DNA of 64,000 nucleotides from Nitrospira japonica (GCA_020723105.1 DYJL01000005.1:62001-126000); one strand, 5' to 3'. Positions 34,601 through 44,908 are shown, counted from the first letter of the stretch. Program-made: numbers and translations. The notes: a model not told the origin generated them from the sequence alone.

Positions 34601-35818
34601 ATGAAATATATTGTTCTTGTCGGTGACGGAATGGCTGACAGGCCCCTGAAGCAGCTTGACAATAAAACCTGTCTGCAAAAGGCACGCACGCCTAATATGG
34701 ATAAACTTGCTGTCGGAGGCGAATTTGGCAAGGTAAGGACTATCCCGAAAGGTTTTGAGCCGGGGTCTGATGTTGCGAATCTTTCCATCCTCGGTTATAA
34801 CCCTTCGAAGTATTACAGCGGCAGGGCGCCTGTTGAGGCTGAATACAGAGGGATAAAACTTGCTCCGGATGATGTGGCCTTCCGATGTAATCTTGTGACG
34901 CTGAAGTTTGCGGATGCAGGAGACAGGAAAGATGCTCTAATGCAGGACTACAGCGCAGGCCATATAACTACGAGTGAGGCAAGGTGTCTTATTAAAGACA
35001 TCAATAAGGAACTGAGCGACAAGGATATTACCTTTTTTCCAGGAGTGAGCTATCGCCATTTAATGATATGGAAGAACGGAAAGGTAAAAATAAAATGTAC
35101 ACCGCCGCATGATATTACCGGTAAAAAAATCAGCAGGTATCTCCCTGAGGGGAAGGGGGCGGAGATTCTCAGGGTCTTAATGGAGCAGTCAACTGAGGTG
35201 TTATTATCCAATGTTGTAAATAAAAACAGAGTGAAAAAAGGTTTATCTCCGGCAAACAGCTTATGGTTCTGGGGGCAGGGCCGGAAGCTCTCTGTCCCGA
35301 AGTTTGAGGATAAGTATAATCTCAAAGGCGCGCTTATATCTGCTGTAGATTTGACCAAAGGGCTTGGTGTATGTGCGGGTTTTGATATTATCAATGTCAA
35401 GGGAGCTACAGGATATATTGATACAAATTACATTGGCAAGGCAAATGCTGCCTTGAACGCATTGAAGAGCTGCGATATTGTTTATGTGCACGTTGAAGCC
35501 CCTGATGAGGCGGGACACAATGGCGATGTCAGGACGAAAATTAAAGCCATAGAAGATTTTGATGCAAAGGTTGTTGGAACGGTGCTAAAAGGGATTGCGA
35601 AATTTAAGGATTACCGCATACTTCTTTTGCCGGATCATGCTACACCCATTACAGTCATGACTCATACTGACGAACCCGTGCCTTTTATAATTTATGACAG
35701 CAGCATCAAACGGGAAAACAAAGGATATGCCTTTAATGAATCCATCCTGAGGAAAAAGGGTATAAAAGTTTTTGAAAGAGGATACAAATTGATGGATTAT
35801 TTTATAGGAAAGAAGTGA
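34601..35818 (+). CDS. Phosphoglycerate mutase-like metalloenzyme, probable homoserine kinase
   Basis: Alkaline-phosphatase superfamily protein of 405 residues, related to archaeal-type cofactor-independent phosphoglycerate mutase. Metal and nucleophile motifs are LVGDGMADRP, GFEPGSDVANLSILGY (Ser), HVEAPDEAGHNGD and LLPDHATPI. A subgroup of this family, found beside threonine genes, has been proposed as a non-canonical homoserine kinase. The operon context (hom, thrC, lysC) and absence of a GHMP-type thrB in the window support that reading. A glycolytic mutase role remains possible. Confidence 0.82.
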   Translation: MKYIVLVGDGMADRPLKQLDNKTCLQKARTPNMDKLAVGGEFGKVRTIPKGFEPGSDVANLSILGYNPSKYYSGRAPVEAEYRGIKLAPDDVAFRCNLVTLKFADAGDRKDALMQDYSAGHITTSEARCLIKDINKELSDKDITFFPGVSYRHLMIWKNGKVKIKCTPPHDITGKKISRYLPEGKGAEILRVLMEQSTEVLLSNVVNKNRVKKGLSPANSLWFWGQGRKLSVPKFEDKYNLKGALISAVDLTKGLGVCAGFDIINVKGATGYIDTNYIGKANAALNALKSCDIVYVHVEAPDEAGHNGDVRTKIKAIEDFDAKVVGTVLKGIAKFKDYRILLLPDHATPITVMTHTDEPVPFIIYDSSIKRENKGYAFNESILRKKGIKVFERGYKLMDYFIGKK

Positions 35819-35890
35819 TGCAGTGAACGTGTGGAAAATTTTTAATAAAAATGCTTTAATTTTGAATCAACGTAATACCCGGGAGAGAAC

Positions 35891-37111
35891 ATGCCATTAA
35901 TTATACAAAAATACGGCGGAACGTCTGTAGCTGACACTGAAAGGATTAAGGCAGTGGCTGAAAGGGCTGTTGCAACAGCAAGTAAAGGAAATCAGGTTGT
36001 AATTGTTGTCTCGGCTATGGCAGGCGAAACCGACAAACTTATAAAACTTGCTCATGAAATAACAGATATGCCTGATGAGAGGGAGATGGATCTTCTGCTT
36101 TCTTCAGGAGAGAGAATAACAAGCGCCCTGACTGCCATTGCTATTCAAAAACTCGGATGCAAGTCTATGAGTTTTACAGGCAGGCAGGTAGGCATAATTA
36201 CTGACAGCGCTCACACAAAGGCCATGATTGAGCATATTGAGGCGGGCCGGCTTAAGACTGCTCTCAGTGAAGGAAAGATACCGGTTATTGCAGGGTTTCA
36301 GGGAATTAATGAATTTTCAGATGTTACAACTCTCGGCAGAGGAGGATCCGATACAACTGCAGTTGCAATCGCTGCAGCTCTGAAGGCAGACTTATGCGAA
36401 ATTTATACAGATGTAGAAGGGGTCTATACAACTGATCCGAGAGTAGTAAAAGAAGCAAGAAAGCTAAATAAGATCTCATACGATGAGATGCTCGAGATGG
36501 CAAGTCTGGGAGCTAAGGTTCTTCACGGACGCTCTGTTGAATTTGCGAAAAAATATAATGTCCCTCTCGTAGTCCGTTCAAGCTTTAATGAGGCTCCGGG
36601 CACACTCGTTACAAAGGAGGATGGAGATATGGAAAAAGTTGTTGTTTCCGGCGTTGCTGCGGATAAGAATCAGGCCCGGATCACTATAATGAGTGTTCCA
36701 GACAGACCAGGAATTGCAGCAAATATTTTTAATGAAATTGCAGGGGCCAACCTGGTTGTTGATATGATTGTTCAGAATGTCAGCAGCGATACAAAAGCAA
36801 CTGACATATCTTTTACCGTTTCCAGGGCAGACAGCAAGAAAGCGTTTGACATTTCCAGTAATATGTCTGATAAACTTGGCGCCAAAGGCGTTAACATGAA
36901 TGCAGAAGTTGCAAAGGTTTCAATTGTCGGCGTTGGAATGGTGTCTCACTTCGGAGTTGCTGCAAAGATGTTTGAAACCCTTGCAAACGAAGGCGTCAAT
37001 ATAATGATGATAAGCACCTCAGAGATAAAAGTCTCCTGCGTTATTGATGTAGTTCATGCTGACAAGGCGGTAAAAGTGCTGCACGATGTATTTGAACTGG
37101 CAAAACAGTAG
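35891..37111 (+). CDS. lysC: Aspartate kinase
   Basis: First enzyme of the aspartate family, phosphorylating aspartate. In 406 residues the kinase domain opens with [18 protein letters not shown] and carries [18 protein letters not shown] and [13 protein letters not shown]. Two C-terminal ACT domains follow ([20 protein letters not shown] and [20 protein letters not shown]), implying feedback by lysine and/or threonine. The size is that of monofunctional LysC. It is eight bases upstream of the citramalate synthase gene. asd is not in the window. Confidence 0.97.
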   Translation: MPLIIQKYGGTSVADTERIKAVAERAVATASKGNQVVIVVSAMAGETDKLIKLAHEITDMPDEREMDLLLSSGERITSALTAIAIQKLGCKSMSFTGRQVGIITDSAHTKAMIEHIEAGRLKTALSEGKIPVIAGFQGINEFSDVTTLGRGGSDTTAVAIAAALKADLCEIYTDVEGVYTTDPRVVKEARKLNKISYDEMLEMASLGAKVLHGRSVEFAKKYNVPLVVRSSFNEAPGTLVTKEDGDMEKVVVSGVAADKNQARITIMSVPDRPGIAANIFNEIAGANLVVDMIVQNVSSDTKATDISFTVSRADSKKAFDISSNMSDKLGAKGVNMNAEVAKVSIVGVGMVSHFGVAAKMFETLANEGVNIMMISTSEIKVSCVIDVVHADKAVKVLHDVFELAKQ

Positions 37112-37119
37112 GGGAATAT

Positions 37120-38682
37120 ATGCAAAAAATAGAACTATACGATACAACGTTAAGGGATGGTTCCCAGTCAGAGGATATTTCATTCTCTGTTGAGGATAAA
37201 CTGCGCATAGCAGAAAAACTCGATGATTTCGGCATTCACTATATAGAAGGAGGCTGGCCCGGTGCAAATCCGAAAGATGCCGAATTTTTTAATAATGCTA
37301 AAAAACTCAAACTAAGGAATGCGAAACTGGTGGCTTTCGGTTCCACACATCATGCAGCGCACAAAGTTAATGAAGACCTGAATATAAAGGCGCTTCTGTC
37401 AGCAAAGACACCCATAGTAACGATATTCGGCAAGACCTGGGATTTCCATGTCAGGGAGGCTTTGCGTGTTTCACTTGAAAAAAACCTTGAGTTGATTTAC
37501 AACACCATAGCTTATCTCAAGAAAAAGCATGAGAAAGTTTTTTTTGATGCAGAACATTTCTTTGATGGATATAATGCAAATCCTGAGTATGCTATGAAAG
37601 CGCTTGAAGCTGCAGTATCTGCTGGAACTGACTGCCTTGTTCTTTGTGATACAAATGGTGGAACGCTTCCCCATACTATAGGAAACATCGTTGAAAGAGT
37701 CGGCAGAACATTCAAAACGCCTATTGGTATTCATGCACATAATGATTCCGAATGTGCAGTTGCGAATTCGATAATTGCAGTAGAAAAGGGCGCTTCACAG
37801 ATTCAGGGGACAATCAACGGTCTCGGTGAAAGATGCGGCAATGCAAACCTGATGTCTGTTATTCCAAATCTAAAGTTAAAGCTGAAGTACGACTGTATAA
37901 CAGATAGTAATTTAAAGAAATTAAAAGATGTATCACGCTTTGTAACTGAGATATCCAATCTCAGGCCTTTCAAGAGGCAGCCGTATGCCGGCGACAGCGC
38001 CTTTGCCCATAAGGGTGGCATTCATGTCAGTGCAATTCAAAGGCATCCTGAGACGTATGAGCATATCAGGCCGGACCTTGTCGGGAATTATCAGAGGGTC
38101 CTTGTATCTGATTTGGGCGGCAGGAGCAATATAATCAGAAAGATAAAGGATTTTAAACTAAAGGTGGATCCTGATTCACCGAAAGTAGCACAGATAGTGA
38201 AGCAATTGAAGGAACTGGAAAATCAGGGTTTTCAGTTTGAAGGCGCTGAGGCATCTTTTGAACTCCTGATAAAAAAGACCTTTGGACTTCACAGGAAATT
38301 TTTCGACCTGGCAGGTTTCAGATTAATTGTTGAGAAACGAAAAGAGGGCGAAGATCCGATAAGTGAAGCCACAATAATGGTGAAGGTGGGAAAGAAATTA
38401 GAGCATACTGCGGCAACTGGTCATGGTCCCGTTAATGCGCTTGATAACGCACTCAGAAAGGCGCTTGAGAAATTCTACCCTCAGCTCAGGCATGTTAAAC
38501 TCCTCGATTATAAAGTAAGGGTGCTGACTGCAGGTGCAGGCACCGGAGCTAAGGTAAGAGTTCTTATAGAGTCAGGAGATGAACTGCACAAATGGGGGAC
38601 TGTTGGAGTATCTGAAAATATAATTGAAGCTTCATATCAGGCGCTTGTAGACAGCATTGAATATAAATTGTTGAGAGGATGA
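37120..38682 (+). CDS. cimA: Citramalate synthase (CimA type)
   Basis: Condenses acetyl-CoA with pyruvate to (R)-citramalate for threonine-independent isoleucine synthesis. In 520 residues the HMGL-like TIM barrel opens with [20 protein letters not shown] and carries [14 protein letters not shown] (metal-binding His pair) and [13 protein letters not shown]-terminal LeuA regulatory domain from about 395 ([19 protein letters not shown]) completes it. The long form with [13 protein letters not shown] is typical of the CimA group rather than LeuA. It is co-transcribed with lysC. Confidence 0.94.
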   Translation: MQKIELYDTTLRDGSQSEDISFSVEDKLRIAEKLDDFGIHYIEGGWPGANPKDAEFFNNAKKLKLRNAKLVAFGSTHHAAHKVNEDLNIKALLSAKTPIVTIFGKTWDFHVREALRVSLEKNLELIYNTIAYLKKKHEKVFFDAEHFFDGYNANPEYAMKALEAAVSAGTDCLVLCDTNGGTLPHTIGNIVERVGRTFKTPIGIHAHNDSECAVANSIIAVEKGASQIQGTINGLGERCGNANLMSVIPNLKLKLKYDCITDSNLKKLKDVSRFVTEISNLRPFKRQPYAGDSAFAHKGGIHVSAIQRHPETYEHIRPDLVGNYQRVLVSDLGGRSNIIRKIKDFKLKVDPDSPKVAQIVKQLKELENQGFQFEGAEASFELLIKKTFGLHRKFFDLAGFRLIVEKRKEGEDPISEATIMVKVGKKLEHTAATGHGPVNALDNALRKALEKFYPQLRHVKLLDYKVRVLTAGAGTGAKVRVLIESGDELHKWGTVGVSENIIEASYQALVDSIEYKLLRG

Positions 38683-38690
38683 TGGAGAAT

Positions 38691-38749
38691 GTAGGGGCAA
38701 CCCTGTGTGCCTGCCCACTGAAAGGGCAACCACACAGGGTTGCCCCTAC
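38691..38749. repeat. Long GTAGGGGC palindrome
   Basis: Perfect 19-bp inverted arms (GTAGGGGCAACCCTGTGTG and its complement, 38691-38709 with 38731-38749) surround 21 bases containing CTGCCC/GGGCAAC. It fills the gap between cimA and the RseC-like gene and lies where the Shine-Dalgarno of the latter would be expected. Confidence 0.92.
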
Positions 38750-38758
38750 CATAAAAAC

Positions 38759-39202
38759 ATGATTGAAGAAATCGGCATTGTTACAAAGACAGACGGCTTT
38801 ACTGCAAAGGTTGCTGTTCAGAAGAAGGGCACCTGTGAAGGATGTGCTGCACAGGGTGCGTGTGAGACAACAGAAGGTGGAATGGAGATAGAGGCGCTGA
38901 ATCCGGTTGACGCAAAAGAAGGACAGACCGTAAGGATTTTAATCAACCCGCGGACTTACCTGAAAGGCACGATGCTGGTTTATGGAATTCCCCTTGCTGC
39001 GTTGATTGCCGGTGCCATAGTTGGGAAAAATATTGGAGAGAAATTTTTCAGGGAAACAAGCTCCGATCTTATTGCTGCTATCGCAGGTTTTGGCGCTTTT
39101 GTTTTATCTTTTCTGATTATTAAAATATGGACACACAAGTTTGAAACAAAGACAGAATACAAACCTGTGATTGAAGAAATAATAAAGAGCGAACAGTCGT
39201 AA
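38759..39202 (+). CDS. RseC/MucC-family (SoxR-reducing system) membrane protein
   Basis: 147 residues of the RseC family. The N-terminal domain holds a Cys cluster (CEGCAAQGAC, residues about 23-32) and the second half has two transmembrane helices (about 78-95 and 108-126). RseC proteins act in SoxR reduction together with the Rnf-like Rsx complex or on RseB/sigma-E; neither is adjacent here. I start at ATG 38759; a GTG at 38705 lies inside the palindrome. No Shine-Dalgarno is visible, possibly displaced by the repeat. Confidence 0.85.
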   Translation: MIEEIGIVTKTDGFTAKVAVQKKGTCEGCAAQGACETTEGGMEIEALNPVDAKEGQTVRILINPRTYLKGTMLVYGIPLAALIAGAIVGKNIGEKFFRETSSDLIAAIAGFGAFVLSFLIIKIWTHKFETKTEYKPVIEEIIKSEQS

Positions 39203-39304
39203 GTGAATAGCAATAACGGAAGGCAGTCGAAACCGAACTTTGTATTAAGACGGCGGCTTGATTGAACTCGGATTCTGAATTTTATTGTTAACTGTTTATC
39301 AACG

Positions 39305-39332
39305 ACTATTCACTTTTCACTATTCACTAAAA
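39305..39332. repeat. ACTATTC heptamer array
   Basis: Four units in exact phase: ACTATTC, ACTTTTC, ACTATTC, ACTAAAA. The inverted form GTGAATAG occurs at 39203, right after the upstream stop codon. The array ends just before the Shine-Dalgarno AAGGGAGG of the EF-G-like gene. Confidence 0.85.
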
Positions 39333-39345
39333 AGGGAGGATCTAT

Positions 39346-41433
39346 ATGAATTTTGAAGTTGACAAAATCAGAAATATTGCTGTAATCGCCCACGGCGGGG
39401 CCGGTAAGACTTCACTTGTTGAGGCTATACTTTTTGATTCAAAGACTACGGACCGGCTCGGAAGCATTCAGGATGGCACAACGGTAACTGACTATGAGAC
39501 TGAAGAGATTAACCGTAAAATCACAATATCTTCTGCGCCTGCTTTCTGTAGCTGGAATGGTTACAGGTTAAATTTGATAGATACCCCCGGATACATAAAC
39601 TTTATTGAGGACACAAAATGCTGTCTCAGCGCAGTTGATGGAGCGATTGTTATCGTAAGCGCTTTGTCCGGCGTAAAAGCGGAAACAGAAAAGATCTGGC
39701 AATTTGCATGCAAGTATGAAATACCCAGGCTTGTTTTCATTAACAAACTGGATAGAGAAAATGCAAATTTTCAGATGGCCCTGAGCGACCTGGAAAAATC
39801 CTATGGCTCCACGGCGATTCCTTTAAATATACCCATGGGCGCAGAAAATAATTTTGAGGGAGTTATAGATCTGGTCCACCAGAAGGCCATAAAATTTAAT
39901 AACGGCAATCCGTCTGAGATAGCCATACCTGATGCATATAAAACAGATGCTGAAGAGTATCGCAAGAAAATGATAGAGAAGGTAGCGGAGATGGACGATG
40001 CCCTTCTAGAGAAATACCTTGAAGGCGGGGAACTGACAACTGAAGAAATAAAAAAGGGCTTAAGGGAGGGTTCCATAACAAGAAGATTTATTCCAGTTGT
40101 GTGCGGGTCTGCAACGAGAAATATTGGTATTCACCAACTGCTTGAAATAGTGATACTTTGCCTGCCTTCACCTGCTGAAAAGGCAAATATAACTCCGATA
40201 CACGGTAAAGATATGAAGACCGGTGAGGATGTAAAGAGAATCCCTGCTGAGAGCGAGCCGCTTTCAGCCCGGGTATTTAAGACTATTGCGGATCCCTTTG
40301 CGGGCAAACTGACTCTTTTCAGGGTCTATTCAGGGACCTTGAAAGCAGATTCGACAATATACAATTCTACCCGTGAAAGTAAGGAGAAAATCGGCAGCAT
40401 TTTTTATCTTCTCGGTAAAAAACAGGTCCCTGTAAAAGAGGCCGGGCCTGGTGAAATTGCTGCTGTTGCAAAATTGAAAGACATTCAGACAGGAGATACA
40501 ATTTCGGATGTCGGCAAGCCTATTTTATTTGAGCCGGTTAAATTTTCTGATCCGATGATTTCATATGCCATAGAGCCGAAGACAAGAGGTGATGAAGAAA
40601 AAGTAAGCACTGCGCTTCACAGGATGCTTGAGGAGGATCCCACATTGAAATTTCACAGGGATGCAGATACAAAAGAGATGATTCTTGCAGGAATGGGACA
40701 GGTGCATCTTGAAGTTACGCTTGAGAAATTAAAAAGAAAATTCGGAGTAGACGTTCTTATGAAGACACCGAAGATTCCATACAGGGAAACGATCAGAGTG
40801 TCTTCCAGCGCTCAGGGCCGGTACAAGAAGCAATCTGGCGGTAGAGGGCAGTACGGTGATTGCTGGATAAAGATTGAGCCCCTGCCCAGAGGAGCAGGTT
40901 TTGAGTTTGTTGATAATATTGTCGGCGGCGTTATTCCGAGGCAATATATCCCCGCTGTTGAAAAGGGCATAGTAGAGGCCATGCCTGAAGGCCTGATTGC
41001 AGGTTATCCAGTTGTTGATATGCGGGTGACGCTGTATGACGGATCGTATCACACCGTTGATTCTTCTGAAATGGCTTTCAAGATAGCAGGCTCCATGGCG
41101 TTAAAAAACGCAGCCCAGAATGCAAAGGTTGTTATACTTGAGCCTATTGTAAGGATAGAAGTCATTACCCCTGATGAATTTTTGGGAAATGTAATAGGAG
41201 ACCTCAATTCCAAACGCGGGAAGGTACAGGGTGTTGAACCGCAGGCTGGCGGAAACCAGAAAATTCTTGCTCTTGTTCCGATGTCTGAGATATTAACCTA
41301 TGCGAATCAGCTTAATTCACTGACCAGCGGAAGGGGCATCTATACAATGGAGGCTTCCCATTACGAAGAAGTTCCTTCACACCTTGCGCAGAAAATCATC
41401 GCTCAAAAAGAAGAGGCAAAGAAGGCAGAATAA
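39346..41433 (+). CDS. fusA: Elongation factor G-like GTPase (EF-G2 type)
   Basis: Translational GTPase of 695 residues with the EF-G domain order. G1 is AHGGAGKTSLVE rather than the AHIDAGKTT of canonical EF-G. G3 is DTPGYINF and G4 is FINKLDREN. Domain IV (GGRGQYGDCWIKIEPLPRG) and domain V (NVIGDLNSKRGKVQGVEPQA) follow. The G1 variant and isolated position, away from a str operon, mark it as an EF-G paralogue whose role may differ from main translocation. AAGGGAGG precedes the ATG. Confidence 0.9.
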   Translation: MNFEVDKIRNIAVIAHGGAGKTSLVEAILFDSKTTDRLGSIQDGTTVTDYETEEINRKITISSAPAFCSWNGYRLNLIDTPGYINFIEDTKCCLSAVDGAIVIVSALSGVKAETEKIWQFACKYEIPRLVFINKLDRENANFQMALSDLEKSYGSTAIPLNIPMGAENNFEGVIDLVHQKAIKFNNGNPSEIAIPDAYKTDAEEYRKKMIEKVAEMDDALLEKYLEGGELTTEEIKKGLREGSITRRFIPVVCGSATRNIGIHQLLEIVILCLPSPAEKANITPIHGKDMKTGEDVKRIPAESEPLSARVFKTIADPFAGKLTLFRVYSGTLKADSTIYNSTRESKEKIGSIFYLLGKKQVPVKEAGPGEIAAVAKLKDIQTGDTISDVGKPILFEPVKFSDPMISYAIEPKTRGDEEKVSTALHRMLEEDPTLKFHRDADTKEMILAGMGQVHLEVTLEKLKRKFGVDVLMKTPKIPYRETIRVSSSAQGRYKKQSGGRGQYGDCWIKIEPLPRGAGFEFVDNIVGGVIPRQYIPAVEKGIVEAMPEGLIAGYPVVDMRVTLYDGSYHTVDSSEMAFKIAGSMALKNAAQNAKVVILEPIVRIEVITPDEFLGNVIGDLNSKRGKVQGVEPQAGGNQKILALVPMSEILTYANQLNSLTSGRGIYTMEASHYEEVPSHLAQKIIAQKEEAKKAE

Positions 41434-41447
41434 CGTTATCCTGCCTT
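41422..41447. other. Palindrome across convergent stop codons
   Basis: Near-perfect 26-base palindrome (AAGGCAG...ATAACGTTAT...CTGCCTT) includes the end of the EF-G-like gene and of ctpA, which are two bases apart. It has no T tract; a bidirectional transcription end is possible. Confidence 0.35.
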
Positions 41448-42764
41448 TGGCAGATCTTTAAAGACCTTCCAGGTTTTAAGAAGGTCTATAGCACGTTGAA
41501 GCTGAATATCATTTGCTTCAGATGTCTCCACAGGAGTTTCCAAAATCTCTGGTTCCTGTTTTTCTTCTTTTTTGGTCTCGGTTTCTTTTTCTTTTGTTAC
41601 GTCATTTTTGAGATGCTGCTTCAGGTCTTTCTCTCTTATGACAGGATGCGTTTGACCATTTTCCCTTACTTCAGGCTTAACAGCAATATCAGGGGTAATG
41701 CCAGTGGTTTGTATGGATCTGTCTTTGGGAGTGTAGTATCTCGCAGTTGTCAGGCGCAGTGCAGAGCCGTCGCTTAAGGGGATAACAGTCTGAACAGAGC
41801 CTTTGCCGAAGGTCTGCATCCCAATAACAACTGCACGTCCCCAATCCTGCAGGGCGCCGGCGACGATTTCCGAGGCGCTGGCACTTCCTTCATTTACAAG
41901 TACTATCATTGGATAAGCGACATGTTTTGAGTTGATGGTTTGAAATTCCTGTCTATCACCGCTCCGTCCTTTTATATAAACAACGAGTTTTCCTTCCGGC
42001 AAAAACTGGCTTGCGACTTCTACTGCTCCGTTTAAAAGGCCGCCCGGATTGTTCCTCAGATCGAGTATGAGAGATTTTATATTGTCATTTTCCAGTTTAT
42101 TGAGAGCCTGTTCCAGGTCCTGCGCAGTTCTTTGCTGAAACTGGGTAAGCTTTACATAGCCAATTTTGTCGTCGAGAACTTTGTGTTTAACACTCTTGAT
42201 TTGTATAACATCTCTTACAAGAATAAAGTCTTTAGGTTTTTCCCAGCCTTCCCTGAGAATTGTTATAGTTACTGAGGAACCCTTGGGCCCCCTCAGCTTA
42301 TTTACAGCATCCTGGATAGAGATATCTTTTGTTAGTTCGCCCTGAATCTTGATAATCATGTCGCCTGCCTTGATGCCAGCTTTATATGCCGGGGTATCTT
42401 CTATGGGGGCGATTATGGTCAGCATTTTATCTTTTATGCTTATCTGTATTCCAAGGCCTGAAAACTCGCCTTTTGTATCAATCTGCATTTCCTTAAAGGC
42501 TTCTGGAGGCATAAAAGAGGAGTGGGGATCCAATTGATTGAGCATACCCTTAATAGCGCCGTTTACAAGTTCTTTTTCATCTACTTCTTCTACGTAGTTC
42601 TGTTTTACTATTGAAAGGGTTTCTGTAAAAGTTTTTATTTTTGTATAGTGTTCATTCTCTCCGGGATTTACCTTGCCTAACAGGCTTTCTCTGCCAATCA
42701 GTAACGCTGTAACTGTAATCAATGTAATGAAGAACACTATAGACGCTGTCTTATTCCTGAACAT
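41436..42764 (-). CDS. ctpA: S41-family C-terminal processing peptidase
   Basis: Periplasmic serine protease of the CtpA/Prc type, 442 residues. An N-terminal hydrophobic signal (IVFFITLITVTALLIG) is followed by a PDZ domain (FSGLGIQISIKDKMLTIIAP) and the S41 core. The catalytic Ser is in EGSASASEIVAGAL and the Lys in TFGKGSVQTV. The C-terminus is low-complexity Lys/Glu-rich (about 385-420). It lies 56 bases downstream of envC, in the usual ftsE-ftsX-envC-ctpA order, and may process cell-wall hydrolases. Confidence 0.94.
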   Translation of the reverse strand: MFRNKTASIVFFITLITVTALLIGRESLLGKVNPGENEHYTKIKTFTETLSIVKQNYVEEVDEKELVNGAIKGMLNQLDPHSSFMPPEAFKEMQIDTKGEFSGLGIQISIKDKMLTIIAPIEDTPAYKAGIKAGDMIIKIQGELTKDISIQDAVNKLRGPKGSSVTITILREGWEKPKDFILVRDVIQIKSVKHKVLDDKIGYVKLTQFQQRTAQDLEQALNKLENDNIKSLILDLRNNPGGLLNGAVEVASQFLPEGKLVVYIKGRSGDRQEFQTINSKHVAYPMIVLVNEGSASASEIVAGALQDWGRAVVIGMQTFGKGSVQTVIPLSDGSALRLTTARYYTPKDRSIQTTGITPDIAVKPEVRENGQTHPVIREKDLKQHLKNDVTKEKETETKKEEKQEPEILETPVETSEANDIQLQRAIDLLKTWKVFKDLPKAG

Positions 42765-42820
42765 TCATCCTCCTGAGTGTTTGAGTAATTCCGCAATATG
42801 ATTTATCATCTCTGAAAAGT

Positions 42821-44020
42821 CTATTTGCGATTTTTATTATTTGTTTTTATCAGCCATTGCATGGGATCAACAGGTTTCCCTTTATATCTGATCTCGAAAT
42901 AAAGTGAGGGGACATTTAATAATCCTGACTCACCAATCTTTCCAACGGCGTTTCCTTTTTTAATTATATCACCGGACTTGTGAAAAATCTCTGACAGATG
43001 TCCGTATAAACTATGATAGCCGCTGCCATGGTTGATTATCAACAGCAGTCCATAGCCTTTAAACCAGTCGGCGTATACTACATTACCGTTGGCAACAGCT
43101 TTTGGCTGTTCTCTGTCATGCGCTCTGATTTCTATGCCATTTTTAAAAACTGGAATATTAAATTGCGGATCATTATACTTTCCGAAGGGAATAAGCACTT
43201 CTCCGTTGACAGGCCATGACAGGCGTCCTTTTAAAGCTCCGAAGCCCGTGCCTGCCACCCGTTCTGAGGGTTTTTCCTTTTCAAAGGCCTCAATCATTTC
43301 ACGCAGTTTTTCTGATGATTCCTCAAGTTCTTTGATCATTTTTTCATATGAACTGCGTCTGTTTCTGACCGACGCCAGCAGTTTGTCTTTTTTTGTAAGT
43401 TCCAGGGCCATCTCTTTCTCTTTTTTCTGTACGTTTTCTTTACTGATCTGAAGATTTTTTCTCAGTAGTTCCAGTTCATTTTTCTTGCTGTTGGTTTCTG
43501 TTATACCACTGTTGAAGGTGTCTATTATCTGCCGGTCCTGATAGGCGAGAAGGCTTATAAGTTTACTTCTGTTAAGCAGCTCATGATAGTCTTTTGCTGT
43601 GATTAAAATGAGCGCTTTCCCCCCGTACTGAAGCTTATATAAAATTTTCAGATGTTCTTTGAGGGTTTGCTTTTTTTGTTCCAGTTTATTGGTAAGCGTT
43701 ATTATCACATCTTCCATGTCCTGAATATCTGATTGTGTCCGGGAAATACGATTTTCATAGCTTTTTAGTTCTTCCTGTTTCTGTTTGATGGTCCTGTTTA
43801 TCTTATCCACTTCTGACAGTATGGATTTCTCCTGTTCCAGGGCTTCTTTTACAAGTTGTTTTTTTTCTTTAAGTTTTTTTTCAATATCTGAAAGTTCTTT
43901 TTTGGCATTGGAAGCGTAAACAGGGGAGAAGGGAGAGGGGACAAGGGACAAGAAAAATAAGATGATTAATATATTGATTTGTTGCTTCCTGTATTTCTGA
44001 CCTCTTAACCCATAACCCAT
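42821..44020 (-). CDS. envC: EnvC-like murein hydrolase activator (degenerate LytM domain)
   Basis: Periplasmic coiled-coil protein of 399 residues. A signal segment (INILIILFFLSLVPS) is followed by long coiled coil (about 40-260) and a C-terminal M23/LytM domain. Active LytM proteins have HxGxD; here it reads FKNGIE, so zinc ligands are lost, as in E. coli EnvC, which activates amidases instead of cutting. HGSGYHSLYGHLSE remains. The adjacent ftsEX genes are the known regulators of EnvC. The start codon and the signal-peptide C-region are both encoded by heptamer repeats (44006-44026, 43923-43950). Confidence 0.9.
   Translation of the reverse strand: MGYGLRGQKYRKQQINILIILFFLSLVPSPFSPVYASNAKKELSDIEKKLKEKKQLVKEALEQEKSILSEVDKINRTIKQKQEELKSYENRISRTQSDIQDMEDVIITLTNKLEQKKQTLKEHLKILYKLQYGGKALILITAKDYHELLNRSKLISLLAYQDRQIIDTFNSGITETNSKKNELELLRKNLQISKENVQKKEKEMALELTKKDKLLASVRNRRSSYEKMIKELEESSEKLREMIEAFEKEKPSERVAGTGFGALKGRLSWPVNGEVLIPFGKYNDPQFNIPVFKNGIEIRAHDREQPKAVANGNVVYADWFKGYGLLLIINHGSGYHSLYGHLSEIFHKSGDIIKKGNAVGKIGESGLLNVPSLYFEIRYKGKPVDPMQWLIKTNNKNRK
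43923..43950. repeat. Heptamer array inside the envC signal-peptide region
   Basis: GGGGAGA, AGGGAGA, GGGGACA, AGGGACA in exact phase on the plus strand. On the minus strand they encode the SLVPSPFSPV part of the EnvC-like protein in frame. Confidence 0.85.
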
Positions 44021-44026
44021 AATTCA
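44006..44026. repeat. Heptamer array covering ftsX stop and envC start
   Basis: TAACCCA, TAACCCA, TAATTCA in phase. On the minus strand these contain the TGA of ftsX (44024-44026) and the ATG of envC (44018-44020). Confidence 0.8.
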
Positions 44027-44908
44027 GTATCTTATCTTTCCTACAGCGATGATGCTTCCTATGAAACTCATGAATGTGCCTGCGAGGATAGCTGGAAAAT
44101 ATGTTTTTATCGGCAGAGGAGTCATGATTATGTTGATTGAAGGCAGGAATTCGGAGATCTTATTCATTATGAGAGAGTATATTCCAAAGAGTCCCAGAGA
44201 ACTTACGATACTGGCCAGAAGTCCGATAAGAAGGCCTTCAAGCAAAAAAGGCAGTCTTATAAAAGTCCTTGTGGCGCCAAGAAGTTTAAGGGTTTCTATC
44301 TCATCTTTTCTTCTGTAGAAAAAGATTTTGATGGTACTGTAGGTAATAAATGCGATTGCAATAAAAATTGCGCTGCCAAGAAAAATAGCGCTGACCTTCA
44401 TTGTGTTGGCCAGGGTGCTGAGTGACGAAAGCCATTTTTCACCATACTGTACATCCTCAACTCCTGTTAAATGTCTTATCTCTGCGGCCTTCCGCTCTAC
44501 AAGTACAGGATTCAGCAGTTCCCTTTTCAGGGTTAGTTCGAATGACGCAGGCAGAGGGTTATTCTCAAACACTTCAAGGGCCAGGCTTTGTTTGCCCATA
44601 ATCTTCCGGAGGTCCTGCAAAGCCTGATCTTTAGAAATATATTTCACTGAGGCAAGATCGGAGTCGTGCTGGAAGAAATCCCTCAGGATATCTTCTGTCT
44701 CCCGGTTTAAGCCTTCATTAAGGTAAACAATCAATCCGAAATCTTTAGACCAGCGTTTAAGGACTGAATCCAGATTTTGTGAAATCGTTAGAAAGGCGCT
44801 GATTATTAACAACCCTATGCTGATTGACAGGACTGCAAGGAGATTTATCCATTTTTCATGCCACAGGCTTTTCAGAGCAGTAGCCGCGGCGTATATAAGT
44901 ATTCTCAT
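44024..44908 (-). CDS. ftsX: Cell-division ABC transporter permease FtsX
   Basis: Four-helix permease-like protein of 294 residues that transmits FtsE ATPase state across the membrane to EnvC. The first helix is at about 21-42 (LLAVLSISIGLLIISAFLTI). The periplasmic FtsX domain (about 45-155, FGLIVYLNEGLNRE, LPASFELTLK) and three C-terminal helices follow. It overlaps ftsE by four bases on the 5' side and leads directly into envC. Confidence 0.94.
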   Translation of the reverse strand: MRILIYAAATALKSLWHEKWINLLAVLSISIGLLIISAFLTISQNLDSVLKRWSKDFGLIVYLNEGLNRETEDILRDFFQHDSDLASVKYISKDQALQDLRKIMGKQSLALEVFENNPLPASFELTLKRELLNPVLVERKAAEIRHLTGVEDVQYGEKWLSSLSTLANTMKVSAIFLGSAIFIAIAFITYSTIKIFFYRRKDEIETLKLLGATRTFIRLPFLLEGLLIGLLASIVSSLGLFGIYSLIMNKISEFLPSINIIMTPLPIKTYFPAILAGTFMSFIGSIIAVGKIRY

